DNA of 64,000 nucleotides, taken from positions 248,001 through 312,000 of the forward strand of contig NZ_CP083373.1 of the NCBI RefSeq assembly GCF_017488845.2. Reading direction: 5' to 3'. Below the pieces are notes generated by a model. The model saw only the letters and a list, made by a program, of their open reading frames with translations, was not told the DNA's origin and did not search any database. The DNA comes from Ensifer canadensis. Its GTDB lineage: Bacteria > Pseudomonadota > Alphaproteobacteria > Rhizobiales > Rhizobiaceae. A program made the position numbers and the translations under genes. Positions 26,949 through 34,553 of this stretch are shown here, piece after piece. Numbering within the stretch: position 1 is the first letter of the stretch; the number at the start of each line of letters is the position of its first letter.

Positions 26949-27986
26949 CTAGCTATTGATCGTTTCTTGGAGCTTCTCGATTTTTGCAAGTATGACGTCG
27001 AAGGTGGGCGGACTGTCATCGAACATCATCGGCGCCATCGCACGATAGTCTGCACGCAGCTCCCTGACCCGCGCCTCGCTCGGCATCAGGCGCAGCGTCC
27101 CTGGCCGCGCGGTGTCATAGCTGGCCCAGCCCGATCGGAAGAAGGTCGCCTTGTGCTTCGCCACCGTCGCCAGAAGGTCGAAATCGCTTGCTGCGGATTT
27201 GCCCTCGTCGGTATCGAGAAGCATGGCGAGGTCGTAATAGTGTCGTGAAAAGTATTGCGGCGTCGCGGATTCAGCAGGGCGATGGACCTCCGCGTGCAAC
27301 GCCGTGGCCTTCTCCCAAAAGGTCCGCTGCGCAGCGAGAACGGTGACAGCTGCGTCGGGATTTTCGAAGAAGTCGGGATAATCCTCCGCCGCATAGGGGC
27401 GCATGACCTTCTGCTCCGTCGGCCAGGGATCGCCGCGCGCGCCGAGTTCGAGCTTCACCCGCGGCGTGATGTAGGCCATGCCCTCATATTCGGCGGTGGG
27501 TAGCGCGGTCGGATAGTGGAAGTTCACGTTCTGCGCGTCGCCGGCATCGATCTCCAGCGACCAGGCGCCATCGGTCGGTTCGCCGAGTTGCTCTGTGATG
27601 GCGGCGCGAAGCGCCGGAAGCAACTTCTCGGCGATATGCGCCTCGACGTCGCCCACGAGATCTTGGATGAGTTGAGCCGCTTTTTTTCGGCTAATTCCCT
27701 CTTTCTCGGGATCACGGTCGCCGACGTAGCCGAGGTCGGCACGATCAAAGGAAAGATCGATATCTTCGGAAAAGCGGCGGATCGCGCCGAAGGCCTTTGA
27801 GAGGGACGTGCCGCCCTTGAAGACCAAAGTGGCAGCGTCCTTCCCTTGCAGGCCGAAAAGCCGCTTCAAGGTCCAGCAGACCCAAAAGTCCTTTTCGATG
27901 ATCGTGTCGGCGACCCCTCGGCCCGCGCCGGTCTCGCCAAACAGGGCCGCCCGATCGGTGGCTGGGAGAAGAGCGACCTTATCCAT
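26949..27986 (-). CDS. AbiEii/AbiGii-type nucleotidyltransferase toxin
   Basis: A 345-residue nucleotidyltransferase-like toxin. The catalytic signature is LVFKGGTSLSKAFGAIRRFSEDIDLSF: the GGTS motif near 58 and the D-x-D pair near 75-77. The FSRHYYDLAMLL motif near 245-257 is also typical. The family modifies tRNA or nucleotides to stop growth; AbiE acts as a type IV toxin-antitoxin and phage-abortive system. It overlaps the upstream antitoxin gene by 8 bp. Confidence 0.9.
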   Translation of the reverse strand: MDKVALLPATDRAALFGETGAGRGVADTIIEKDFWVCWTLKRLFGLQGKDAATLVFKGGTSLSKAFGAIRRFSEDIDLSFDRADLGYVGDRDPEKEGISRKKAAQLIQDLVGDVEAHIAEKLLPALRAAITEQLGEPTDGAWSLEIDAGDAQNVNFHYPTALPTAEYEGMAYITPRVKLELGARGDPWPTEQKVMRPYAAEDYPDFFENPDAAVTVLAAQRTFWEKATALHAEVHRPAESATPQYFSRHYYDLAMLLDTDEGKSAASDFDLLATVAKHKATFFRSGWASYDTARPGTLRLMPSEARVRELRADYRAMAPMMFDDSPPTFDVILAKIEKLQETINS

Positions 27987-28608
27987 CTATGTCGTCCGAC
28001 GCTGCGTTGGCGATCGAGACGAGCGTCGGCCGCATCCAAGCGGGGGCTTGGACCGCGGTGGAGGCAAGTGTGTTCTTGTCGCTGGCCGACAGACGCCGCG
28101 CTGCGATCTGTGCAACGTCGGCGGCGCGCACCTGCCCCACATGACGAAGGGCTTGGACGACCGTGCCGGCCGCGCTGCCCGGAGCAATCAGATGCTTGGG
28201 CGAGGCGTGACGCAGATCGACCACGCGCTTGCCCAGCACGACGCGGCGGGAGGGGCCATCAGTCAGATACGTGCTCTTCGCCGGAACCTGAGTCGAGAGG
28301 CCGAGCGCGTTCGCCGCGCGCGCGCCAGCGATCTGCACCTGCGAGCCGGTCTCGCGTGCAAGCGCCTGCGCAACGTCGTCGGGAGTTGGAGAAAGCGGGC
28401 CGAGCTTGGGATGGACCTTGGGGTAATCATACAGGCCACGCGCCAGGCGGCGGAGCTTTCCGGTCTTCGCCAGGCGGGAAAGGGCTTGATCGACCGCTGC
28501 GCGCGCCGCCACGTCCAGGAAGTCACGAGGCGTGAAGACGCCGCCACGCCCGCCTGCGCGGGCGCGTCGCATGATCCGATCCGGAACTGATGTGACGTCG
28601 ACTTTCAT
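27979..28608 (-). CDS. AbiEi-type antitoxin / transcriptional regulator (DUF6088-like)
   Basis: A 209-residue protein with an N-terminal winged helix (about 15-65: GGVFTPRDFLDVAARAAVDQALSRL then KLRRLARGLYDYP) and a C-terminal antitoxin domain. This is the usual partner of AbiEii toxins and represses its own operon. The start ATG lies 2 bp from a perfect 10-bp inverted repeat (28,610-28,639) that is the likely operator. Confidence 0.85.
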   Translation of the reverse strand: MKVDVTSVPDRIMRRARAGGRGGVFTPRDFLDVAARAAVDQALSRLAKTGKLRRLARGLYDYPKVHPKLGPLSPTPDDVAQALARETGSQVQIAGARAANALGLSTQVPAKSTYLTDGPSRRVVLGKRVVDLRHASPKHLIAPGSAAGTVVQALRHVGQVRAADVAQIAARRLSASDKNTLASTAVQAPAWMRPTLVSIANAASDDIDG

Positions 28609-28609
28609 G

Positions 28610-28639
28610 TGTCAGAAAATACTGTATCTTTTTCTGACA
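28610..28639. promoter_or_regulatory. Operator of the AbiE-like operon
   Basis: A perfect inverted repeat, TGTCAGAAAA and TTTTCTGACA, separated by 10 bases. It sits immediately upstream of the antitoxin start and overlaps the likely promoter, as expected for autoregulation. Confidence 0.75.
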
Positions 28640-28704
28640 TGCAAGGGCCGCGAAATACGGAGGCGAAAACGGTCGACTGGCGGCAAGCGGCGATCCGTGG
28701 TGTC

Positions 28705-29031
28705 TTACTTTACTGCCGAAAAGGCGGTCGGTGACAACAACTGGTTAGAGATATTGGAGAGGATTTGCCCGTCGCGCTCTGACTCGTCGCGGGCCTTAAG
28801 CCATGCGGGATCAGTGGTGAAAGCTTTCCATTTCACCTCGCGATCGGCTAGCGATTCCCAGGCGATGAGGTAGGTGAGACGCTGGCTGTTTTCGCCCACG
28901 ATTGTGGTGAAGAAACCCGCCTGCTTGATGCCGTGCTTGTCCCATATTGCCAGCGTGTGTTCGGCAAAGCGGTTGAGCAGCGCGGGCAATCGGCCGGGCA
29001 GGCAGTCGTAAATTCTGAGCTCATAGATCAA
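28705..29031 (-). CDS. NIPSNAP-family protein
   Basis: A 108-residue dimeric alpha-beta barrel-type protein. It begins MIYELRIYDCLPGRLPALLNRF and contains GFFTTIVGENSQRLTYLIAWES, both standard for NIPSNAP proteins. It has no signal peptide. Its function in bacteria is not established; relatives often sit with oxidoreductases. It is followed by the AbiE-like operon 97 bp away but in a separate unit, because the operator lies between. Confidence 0.8.
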   Translation of the reverse strand: MIYELRIYDCLPGRLPALLNRFAEHTLAIWDKHGIKQAGFFTTIVGENSQRLTYLIAWESLADREVKWKAFTTDPAWLKARDESERDGQILSNISNQLLSPTAFSAVK

Positions 29032-29580
29032 AGTCTTGCTTCCTTATGTGCCTTGAGAAGGACATGTGTTTGGCGCTTGCTCCCTGCGCCCACGATGTCC
29101 TCAGAACTTGCAGCAACGTCATTTTCACTGTTAGAACGGGCCCTGCGGGTATGTCCGAACCGCTAATCTCCTGTCAAGCTGATCGCCTGCGTTTAGGCGC
29201 CGATTGGCCATGATGTTACGAACGTTGAGCACGGTGGCCAAGTTTGGAAGCTAATCGTGGGAATGTGCCGGTTAGAGCAGCCCTTGGCAGTTAATTTTGA
29301 GACGGGCGCCAGCAGCAACGCGTTGCCAATCTCCGACAGCAATCTCTCTTGGCTTGTGCAGCCTTCGAGGCTCACGATCTCTAGTGTACCCCAACACTGG
29401 AGCATGGCCATGGATCGAAGCGCGGCTGATATGCCGAAAGTATGAAACGAAATTCTTCCGCCGGACCGCGATGAGAAGTGTGCATTGGATGCAACGGCAT
29501 GTGCTTGCTGTCGAAGGTTTACGTCCGGCCTCGAACATGGGTGACGATGGCTGCGGGATCTGCGACGAATGCCTGGCACC
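29032..29580. other. Region with no recognised gene
   Basis: About 550 bp upstream of the NIPSNAP gene. Short open frames on both strands (for example 29,193-29,597 minus) have no ribosome binding site and no recognisable domain. No repeat or hairpin stood out. Confidence 0.3.
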
Positions 29581-29891
29581 ATGACCGCCGACGGCAAGAA
29601 ACCTCCATCGATCCAGGCGACATTCGAAGACGCGCTAGCGAATATGCCGGACGGCTATGTCGACGGATATTTTGGTAACCATGGGGCGTGACCGTCAAGC
29701 GGTCGCGGGATTGCAAACGGACTTGGCTCTATGGCGAGGAGCTTAGCGGAAGTGATATCGTCAGCTTCAACCTCTATCGGCTGGCTGGACATGGACCTAT
29801 ACTGAAGCCGTGCGAAATGTCCTGCGCCAAGGTGATCGAATTCGTTCTCGGCTTTGAGTCCAGCATAGAGAAGGCTGCGTCTCAACCATAA
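29581..29891 (+). pseudogene. Frameshifted small hypothetical protein gene
   Basis: An ATG opens MTADGKKPPSIQATFEDALANM and runs to YFGNHGA before a stop. Another frame then continues with VTVKRSRDCKRTWLYGEEL and VSFNLYRLAGHGPILKPCEM, then AKVIEFVLGF. The two parts together look like one small rhizobial hypothetical protein broken by a frameshift near 29,690. The function is unknown and the join is inferred. Confidence 0.45.
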
Positions 29892-29912
29892 TGGCCGAAG
29901 AATGAGCACAAG

Positions 29913-29937
29913 GCACATGTTGCATTGCAACATGTGC
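29913..29937. promoter_or_regulatory. 25-bp perfect palindrome upstream of the small RNA
   Basis: GCACATGTTGCA, a single T, and its exact complement: 12+1+12 bp with no mismatch. It lies about 20-60 bp upstream of the presumed small RNA start, where a regulator would bind. The regulator is unknown; the sequence does not match a LexA or tra box. Confidence 0.6.
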
Positions 29938-29956
29938 ATAACTGCACTGCGATTTA

Positions 29957-30149
29957 GGCGCTGGCGGTCGAGGCAGCCTCTGATATTTTGAGGTCAACGA
30001 AGCAATGCACCTCCTCCCGCAGAGCTTCGTGTTCAGGCGACCCACTCCTCCTCCCAAGGGGAGCCTGACAGAACAGCGGCACTCCTCCTCCCAGCCGTTG
30101 TTCAATCTTTCGAGAAGCCTGCCGCACCTCCTCCCGCGGCAGGCTTTTT
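29957..30149 (+). ncRNA. Anti-Shine-Dalgarno small RNA (alpha-r14-like), four hairpins
   Basis: Four consecutive hairpins each present a CTCCTCCC loop. Hairpin 1 is at 29,998-30,029 (CGAAGC stem, loop ACCTCCTCCC). Hairpin 2 is at 30,033-30,068 (TCAGGC stem, loop with ACTCCTCCTCCC). Hairpin 3 is at 30,071-30,103 (10-bp GAACAGCGGC stem including one G-U pair, loop ACTCCTCCTCCCA). Hairpin 4 is the terminator. This architecture matches the alphaproteobacterial alpha-r14 family, whose loops pair with ribosome binding sites (GGAGG) of target mRNAs to block translation. Known members have about three such hairpins; four is unusual. The 5' end is an estimate. Confidence 0.8.
30117..30149 (+). terminator. 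Rho-independent terminator of the small RNA
   Basis: A 9-bp GC-rich stem (GCCTGCCGC with GCGGCAGGC), loop ACCTCCTCCC, then TTTTT. The terminator loop doubles as the fourth anti-SD motif. Confidence 0.85.
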
Positions 30150-30185
30150 CGTTTCTCCGAGATATTCAAGCCCTGAATTCAGGCA

Positions 30186-30959
30186 TCAAAGCAGACTGCT
30201 CTGTTCCACCGGCTCTCCGGATTTCGACACGATCGTGGACCCGTACGGTTCGCGAGACGAAATGATCAGCGCGTCATCCGGTAACGGCCGGGCAAGGTCC
30301 TTTGCTTCATCCCAGGGCGCGCGCATCCAGATGTCGGTCTCTTCCTTCGTCAGCAACAGAACCGGCATGGCCTTCTCATGGATCGGCTTCACCAGGTCGT
30401 TGGGATCCGTAGTCAAGAACCCATAGAGGTCGTCGGTGGTCAGGCCATCCCTGACCTTTCGGACACTCTGCCATTGCGGCACATGCAGACCGGCAAAGAA
30501 CATCAGCGACTTCTGCTCATCGCGGGCGAACCAGGCATTTGGCACGTTTCCGCCAACCTTCTGGCTGGCCGGATCCGGTTCCGCGAAACTGGTGACCGGG
30601 ACGAGGCATCGATTTTCGACACCAAACCATCGTTTCCAGTGCGGAAAACTGAGCTTGCGCACATTGGTCGTGCCGCGGTCGGCCTCCATGCGGATGAGCT
30701 CTTCGAGATCGAAAGCCTTGCCCTTGGCCGCAAGTTTCTCGGCCTTCGCTTTGGCCGCCTTCTCGAGCGCGAAACGCGGGGAAGGCAGTCCCCAGCGCGC
30801 ATGGACCAGTTGCTTCTTTCCGTCGGCGGTGTTGCGGACGATCGGTCCCATCTGATCCGGGTTCATCTGGTAGGCTGGCATCAGATTGATCAGGCTTTCC
30901 GCGTCCTGGGCCCACTTTGCGACCCAGTCCTTGTCTTCCATGCGATAAAGGTTGCACAT
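30186..30959 (-). CDS. SOS response-associated peptidase (YedK/HMCES family)
   Basis: A 257-residue SRAP-domain protein. It begins MCNLYRM, which places the catalytic Cys2 at the mature N-terminus. It includes [12 protein letters not shown] (the Glu position) and [12 protein letters not shown] (the His position). These proteins bind abasic sites in single-stranded DNA and form a thiazolidine crosslink that protects the genome. The usual GYYEW segment reads SFAEP here, marking a divergent subgroup. It stands near the ligase and imuABC genes, forming a DNA-repair neighbourhood. No LexA box was found directly upstream. Confidence 0.88.
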   Translation of the reverse strand: MCNLYRMEDKDWVAKWAQDAESLINLMPAYQMNPDQMGPIVRNTADGKKQLVHARWGLPSPRFALEKAAKAKAEKLAAKGKAFDLEELIRMEADRGTTNVRKLSFPHWKRWFGVENRCLVPVTSFAEPDPASQKVGGNVPNAWFARDEQKSLMFFAGLHVPQWQSVRKVRDGLTTDDLYGFLTTDPNDLVKPIHEKAMPVLLLTKEETDIWMRAPWDEAKDLARPLPDDALIISSREPYGSTIVSKSGEPVEQSSLL

Positions 30960-31022
30960 AGCAGGCCATCTACTCCGATTGAGCTCGAATGGCGGACAAT
31001 CTAGCGGACGGCGCTGTTTTCG

Positions 31023-32087
31023 CTAGTCGAGCCGGAAGACCTCGGCATTGTCCTGGCGTTCTCGCAAGCCCTTGTAGGATGGGTGGCGGAGTTTCCCGTC
31101 CGCCGTCCAGGCGCGAAACTCGATCTCAGCAATCAAGGTCGGTTCGACCCAGATGACATCGGCACTTCCGGAATAGGGCAGGGGCGGCTGCTTTCGCTTC
31201 CAGCGGAGCGTGTCCAGCATCTTCCGTAACCTGCTCGCCTCGACTTCTTTGAATCCAGTGCCGACGCTTCCGACGTGGACGAGATCATCCCCACGATACG
31301 CAGCAAGCACCAACGAGCCGAAGCCGGCTGGGGACGCTGCCGACTTCTCATAACCGACGATGAAGAAGGCCTCGCCCTGAATGCATTTGACTTTTACCCA
31401 ATCGCCGGTCCGGCCCGAGCGATAAGGCCGGTCGAGGTGCTTGCCGACGATGCCTTCCAGGCCGAGGCGGCAGACATGCTCCAGCAGGACGGCTGGTTCG
31501 GCATCGAGTGTTTCCGATAGCCTGACGGCGCCGGCTTGGTCGCTCTTTGGGCCGTTTAACGTGTCCTCGAGAAGGTGTCGGCGGGACCGGTATTCGATTC
31601 CGCGCAGATCGTGCCCGTCCAGATAAACAAGATCGAAAGCGCAGAGGACGGCTTCGGAGGCACGGTTGCCAGCTTGTTTGCCGGATGCGCCCAGCGATTG
31701 CTGCAGCAGCCCAAAATCCGGACGACCCTCTTCGTCGAGCACAACGGCCTCGCCATCGATGATCATCGTCGCCGGCCCGAGCGCTCGGGCGGCCTGCTCT
31801 ATCGCTGGAAACCGGTGCGTCCAGTCATGGCCGCCACGCGTGAGGATCCGGATCCCCCGCGGTTCAATGTGAACGGCAAGGCGATAGCCATCCAATTTCA
31901 GCTCCCAGCTCCACTCGCTTCCCTTTGGGGGACGGGTCTTCAATTCCGCCAGCGCAGGCTCGACGCGCTCAGGCATGGGATCGAACAGGAGCTGTGGTTG
32001 GGCTGGATTTCGCTTGCCTCGCGGCCGGGAACGGATCGGGGCCTCGGTGTCACGAAGGAGGGGTTTTGATCTCGGAGGCTTCGTCAT
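31023..32087 (-). CDS. ATP-dependent DNA ligase (LigD ligase-domain / LigC type)
   Basis: A 354-residue stand-alone ligase with an adenylation domain (about 40-230) and an OB-fold (about 235-345). The nucleotidyl-acceptor is K64 in ELKLDGYR, followed by the motifs IIDGEAVVLDE, EGIVGKHLDRPY and WVKVKC. It lacks the polymerase and nuclease domains of full LigD. It would seal nicks in NHEJ-like or base-excision repair. No ku gene is visible. It is divergent from imuA with a 281-bp gap that holds the LexA box. Confidence 0.9.
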   Translation of the reverse strand: MTKPPRSKPLLRDTEAPIRSRPRGKRNPAQPQLLFDPMPERVEPALAELKTRPPKGSEWSWELKLDGYRLAVHIEPRGIRILTRGGHDWTHRFPAIEQAARALGPATMIIDGEAVVLDEEGRPDFGLLQQSLGASGKQAGNRASEAVLCAFDLVYLDGHDLRGIEYRSRRHLLEDTLNGPKSDQAGAVRLSETLDAEPAVLLEHVCRLGLEGIVGKHLDRPYRSGRTGDWVKVKCIQGEAFFIVGYEKSAASPAGFGSLVLAAYRGDDLVHVGSVGTGFKEVEASRLRKMLDTLRWKRKQPPLPYSGSADVIWVEPTLIAEIEFRAWTADGKLRHPSYKGLRERQDNAEVFRLD

Positions 32088-32292
32088 GCCGGGAGTTCAG
32101 CAGAAAAATCTTAAAGACACTGTGACGATCCCGACTTGTCCTCGCAATTCACACAAAGGGGTTAGCGCTCGCAGGCGCCCGGAAAAAATTCGTAGGACGC
32201 TATTGGGCTGATTCCTATGGGTATTCTGCTCATTTCTAATGATCAGGATAATATTCCCATCCCTCCGGTTGCTTGACTCTTTTATTGGGTCG

Positions 32293-32307
32293 GAACAGAA
32301 AGAGAAC
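32293..32307 (+). promoter_or_regulatory. LexA (SOS) box upstream of imuA
   Basis: GAAC-AGAAAGA-GAAC, an exact match to the alphaproteobacterial SOS box GAAC-N7-GAAC. A TTGACT -35-like hexamer lies about 19 bp upstream, so LexA would cover the -10 region. It controls the imuA-imuB-dnaE2 operon. Confidence 0.8.
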
Positions 32308-32368
32308 ATCCGCATTTTGTTCGACATGATGTCGGCCACCTACACGACCTTGAAGGGAGCCGTGAACG

Positions 32369-33121
32369 ATGACTGCTGCCCGTGAAAGGGTGATTTCCGA
32401 TTTGCGCGAACGCATTGCATTGCTGGAAGGCGTATCAGCAAGGAAAGCCGGCTGTCTCTCCTTTGGGGTGCCGGAAATCGATGCAGTGCTCCCGGGAGGT
32501 GGTCTGGCCTATGGCGCCCTGCACGAATTTGCAGGCGGCGGGTCGGGGACGGTGGATGGTGCGGCAGCAGCCCTGTGTGCGGCGGGCATCGCGGCCCGCA
32601 CCAAAGGCCCGATCGTCTGGTGCCTGACGCGCCCCGATCTGTTTTTTCCGGCGCTCGCCCAGGTCGGCCTCCATCCCGACCGGGTGATCTTTGTCGAATC
32701 CGATAGGGAGGAAGACGTTCTGGCAAATATGGAGGAAGGGCTTTCCTTTGGTGGGCTCGGCGCAGTCGTCGGCGAACTTGTTCGCCTGCCGATGGTCAGC
32801 TCGCGCCGGCTGCAGCTGGCGGCTGAGCGAAGGGGCACGATGGCGCTTGCCGTGCGACGTTGGCGGCGACAGACGGAGGCGAATGATTTCGGGCAGCCGA
32901 CAGCGTCGATCACCCGATGGCGGGTGAGCGTGATGCCGTCGGAGGAATTGCCGGTGCCGGGTGTGGGGAGGGCCCAATGGTTGCTGGAATTGATGCGCGT
33001 GAAAGCGGGTGAATGTGCTGAGTTTCTCGTGAGGGCGTGCGATGACAAGGGTCGTCTCGATCTATCTTCCGGATCTGCCGACGGATCGCATTCGTCGGGC
33101 CGATCCGTCTATTCCGCCTGA
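32369..33121 (+). CDS. imuA: ImuA, RecA-like protein of the SOS mutasome
   Basis: A 250-residue RecA/SulA-like protein. Family segments include LSFGVPEIDAVLPGGGLAYG, WCLTRPDLFFPALAQVGL and LPMVSSRRLQLAAERRGTMA. A GAAGGGAG box precedes the ATG. ImuA works with ImuB and DnaE2 in damage-induced mutagenesis, in the cytoplasm at stalled forks. Its last 80 bp overlap the start of imuB, so translation is coupled. A LexA box 60 bp upstream supports SOS control. Confidence 0.9.
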   Translation: MTAARERVISDLRERIALLEGVSARKAGCLSFGVPEIDAVLPGGGLAYGALHEFAGGGSGTVDGAAAALCAAGIAARTKGPIVWCLTRPDLFFPALAQVGLHPDRVIFVESDREEDVLANMEEGLSFGGLGAVVGELVRLPMVSSRRLQLAAERRGTMALAVRRWRRQTEANDFGQPTASITRWRVSVMPSEELPVPGVGRAQWLLELMRVKAGECAEFLVRACDDKGRLDLSSGSADGSHSSGRSVYSA

Positions 33122-34334
33122 ACAGGCGATCGCCGTGATCGCGAGGAGCGGCTCGAAACGCTGGGTGTCGGCCGCCGACGCGGCCGCCAGGAAAGCCGGC
33201 GTGCATGTCGGAATGCCGGCGGCCAAAGCACAGGCGCTGTTCCGCGGCCTGATGCTGGTCGAGGCGGATCCTGCAAAGGATGCCGCAGCACTCGAACGCA
33301 TTACCCTCTGGGCGCTGACGCTCTATTCGCCGATCGTCGCGGTCGATGGGATCGATGGGATCGTCATGGATACCGAGGGTGCCGATCACCTCCAGGGCGG
33401 CGAGCTCGCCATGGTGACCAAGATCGCCAATCAGTTCCTGGCAAAAAAACTCACCCCCCGAGTAGCGGTCGCCGACACCTGGGGTGCGGCACACGCCTGC
33501 GCCCGCGCCATCAGCCGCGAGACGGTCATCGCGCCGACCGGCGAGACCGCGCGTGCCGTCGAAAAGCTGCCGATATCGTTGCTGCGCCTTCCCGGGAAAG
33601 TCGTCAGCGATCTGCGCACGCTCGGCTTCCAGGCGATCGGCGAATTGGCCAACACGCCGCGCGCGCCGCTGACGCTCCGTTTCGGTCCGGAGATTGGCCG
33701 GCGGCTGGACCAGATGTTCGGCCGCATCTGCGAACCGATCGATCCGATCCGCACCGCCGAGCTCGTCGAGGTGAGCCGCGCCTTCGCCGAACCGATCGGT
33801 GCTGCCGAAACCATCGACAAATATGTCGGCCGGCTGGTCGTGCAACTGATCGACGAGCTGCAAAGGCTTGGCCTTGGTGTTCGGCGCGCCGATCTGATCG
33901 TCGAAAAGGTCGACGGTTCGCGGCAGGCAATCCGCGCCGGCACGGTGAAGCCAGTGCGCGATGTCGCCTGGCTGACGAAACTGTTTCGCGATCGGACGGA
34001 GAAGATCGAGCCCGGTTTCGGGATCGAGAAGCTGACACTCGTCGCCGTCATGGCCGAGCCGCTGGAGGAGCGTCAGAAATCCTCATCGCTGGTCGAGGAC
34101 GAGGTCACGGACGTGACGCCGCTGATCGATATCTACGGCAACCGTGGCCAGCGTGTTTATCGGGTGGCACCCGTTGCCTCCGACGTGCCCGAGCGCTCCG
34201 TCCATCGCATCAGCGCCGCGGCCAATCCGGTCGAGGTCACCTGGGTCAGCCATTGGCGCCGGCCGGTCCGGCTGCTGGCCCGTCCCGAGCTGATCGAGGC
34301 CATTGCCTTGCTGCCGGACCGTCCACCGGTCTAG
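33042..34334 (+). CDS. imuB: ImuB (catalytically dead Y-family polymerase homologue), truncated by an in-frame TAG
   Basis: A 430-residue product with the Y-family palm and fingers (VSIYLPDLPTDRIRRADPSIP, MPAAKAQALFRGL) but without the catalytic acids, as is normal for ImuB. The little finger follows (about 230-350). The frame ends at TAG (34,332-34,334) after LPDRPPV. The next 72 codons, in the same frame, encode the rest of a normal ImuB and finish at 34,553, overlapping dnaE2. ImuB bridges DnaE2 to the clamp; loss of the C-terminus probably weakens binding to ImuA or DnaE2. Unless the codon is read through, the cassette is impaired. Confidence 0.9.
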   Translation: MTRVVSIYLPDLPTDRIRRADPSIPPEQAIAVIARSGSKRWVSAADAAARKAGVHVGMPAAKAQALFRGLMLVEADPAKDAAALERITLWALTLYSPIVAVDGIDGIVMDTEGADHLQGGELAMVTKIANQFLAKKLTPRVAVADTWGAAHACARAISRETVIAPTGETARAVEKLPISLLRLPGKVVSDLRTLGFQAIGELANTPRAPLTLRFGPEIGRRLDQMFGRICEPIDPIRTAELVEVSRAFAEPIGAAETIDKYVGRLVVQLIDELQRLGLGVRRADLIVEKVDGSRQAIRAGTVKPVRDVAWLTKLFRDRTEKIEPGFGIEKLTLVAVMAEPLEERQKSSSLVEDEVTDVTPLIDIYGNRGQRVYRVAPVASDVPERSVHRISAAANPVEVTWVSHWRRPVRLLARPELIEAIALLPDRPPV

Positions 34335-34553
34335 ATTACCTGGCGTGGCACGCGCCGGAAGGTCAAGCGCGCCGACGGTCCGGAACGGATCTTCGGCGAG
34401 TGGTGGCAGCGAGACGCCGAGATGGAGGCGGTGCGGGATTATTTCGTCATCGAAGACGAGGCTGGCGAGCGTCTCTGGGTGTTTCGCTCCGGTGATGGCA
34501 TCGATCCTGAAACCGGAAGCCACCGCTGGTTCATGCACGGGATCTTCGCATGA
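34335..34553 (+). pseudogene. imuB: C-terminal part of imuB downstream of the TAG codon
   Basis: Continuing in the imuB frame, this stretch reads ITWRGTRRKVKRADGPERIF, then GEWWQRD, and ends [16 protein letters not shown] before TGA. This is the conserved ImuB C-terminus. It has no start of its own. The TGA overlaps the ATG of dnaE2 (ATGA). A single base change, for example in a Ser TCG or Gln CAG codon, would explain the interruption; a sequencing error is the alternative. Confidence 0.85.

Noticed and set aside
30008..30135. The four CTCCTCCC repeats as a CRISPR-like array
   Set aside because: The repeats are short, unevenly spaced and each sits in the loop of a stem, ending in a terminator, which is the design of an anti-SD small RNA.
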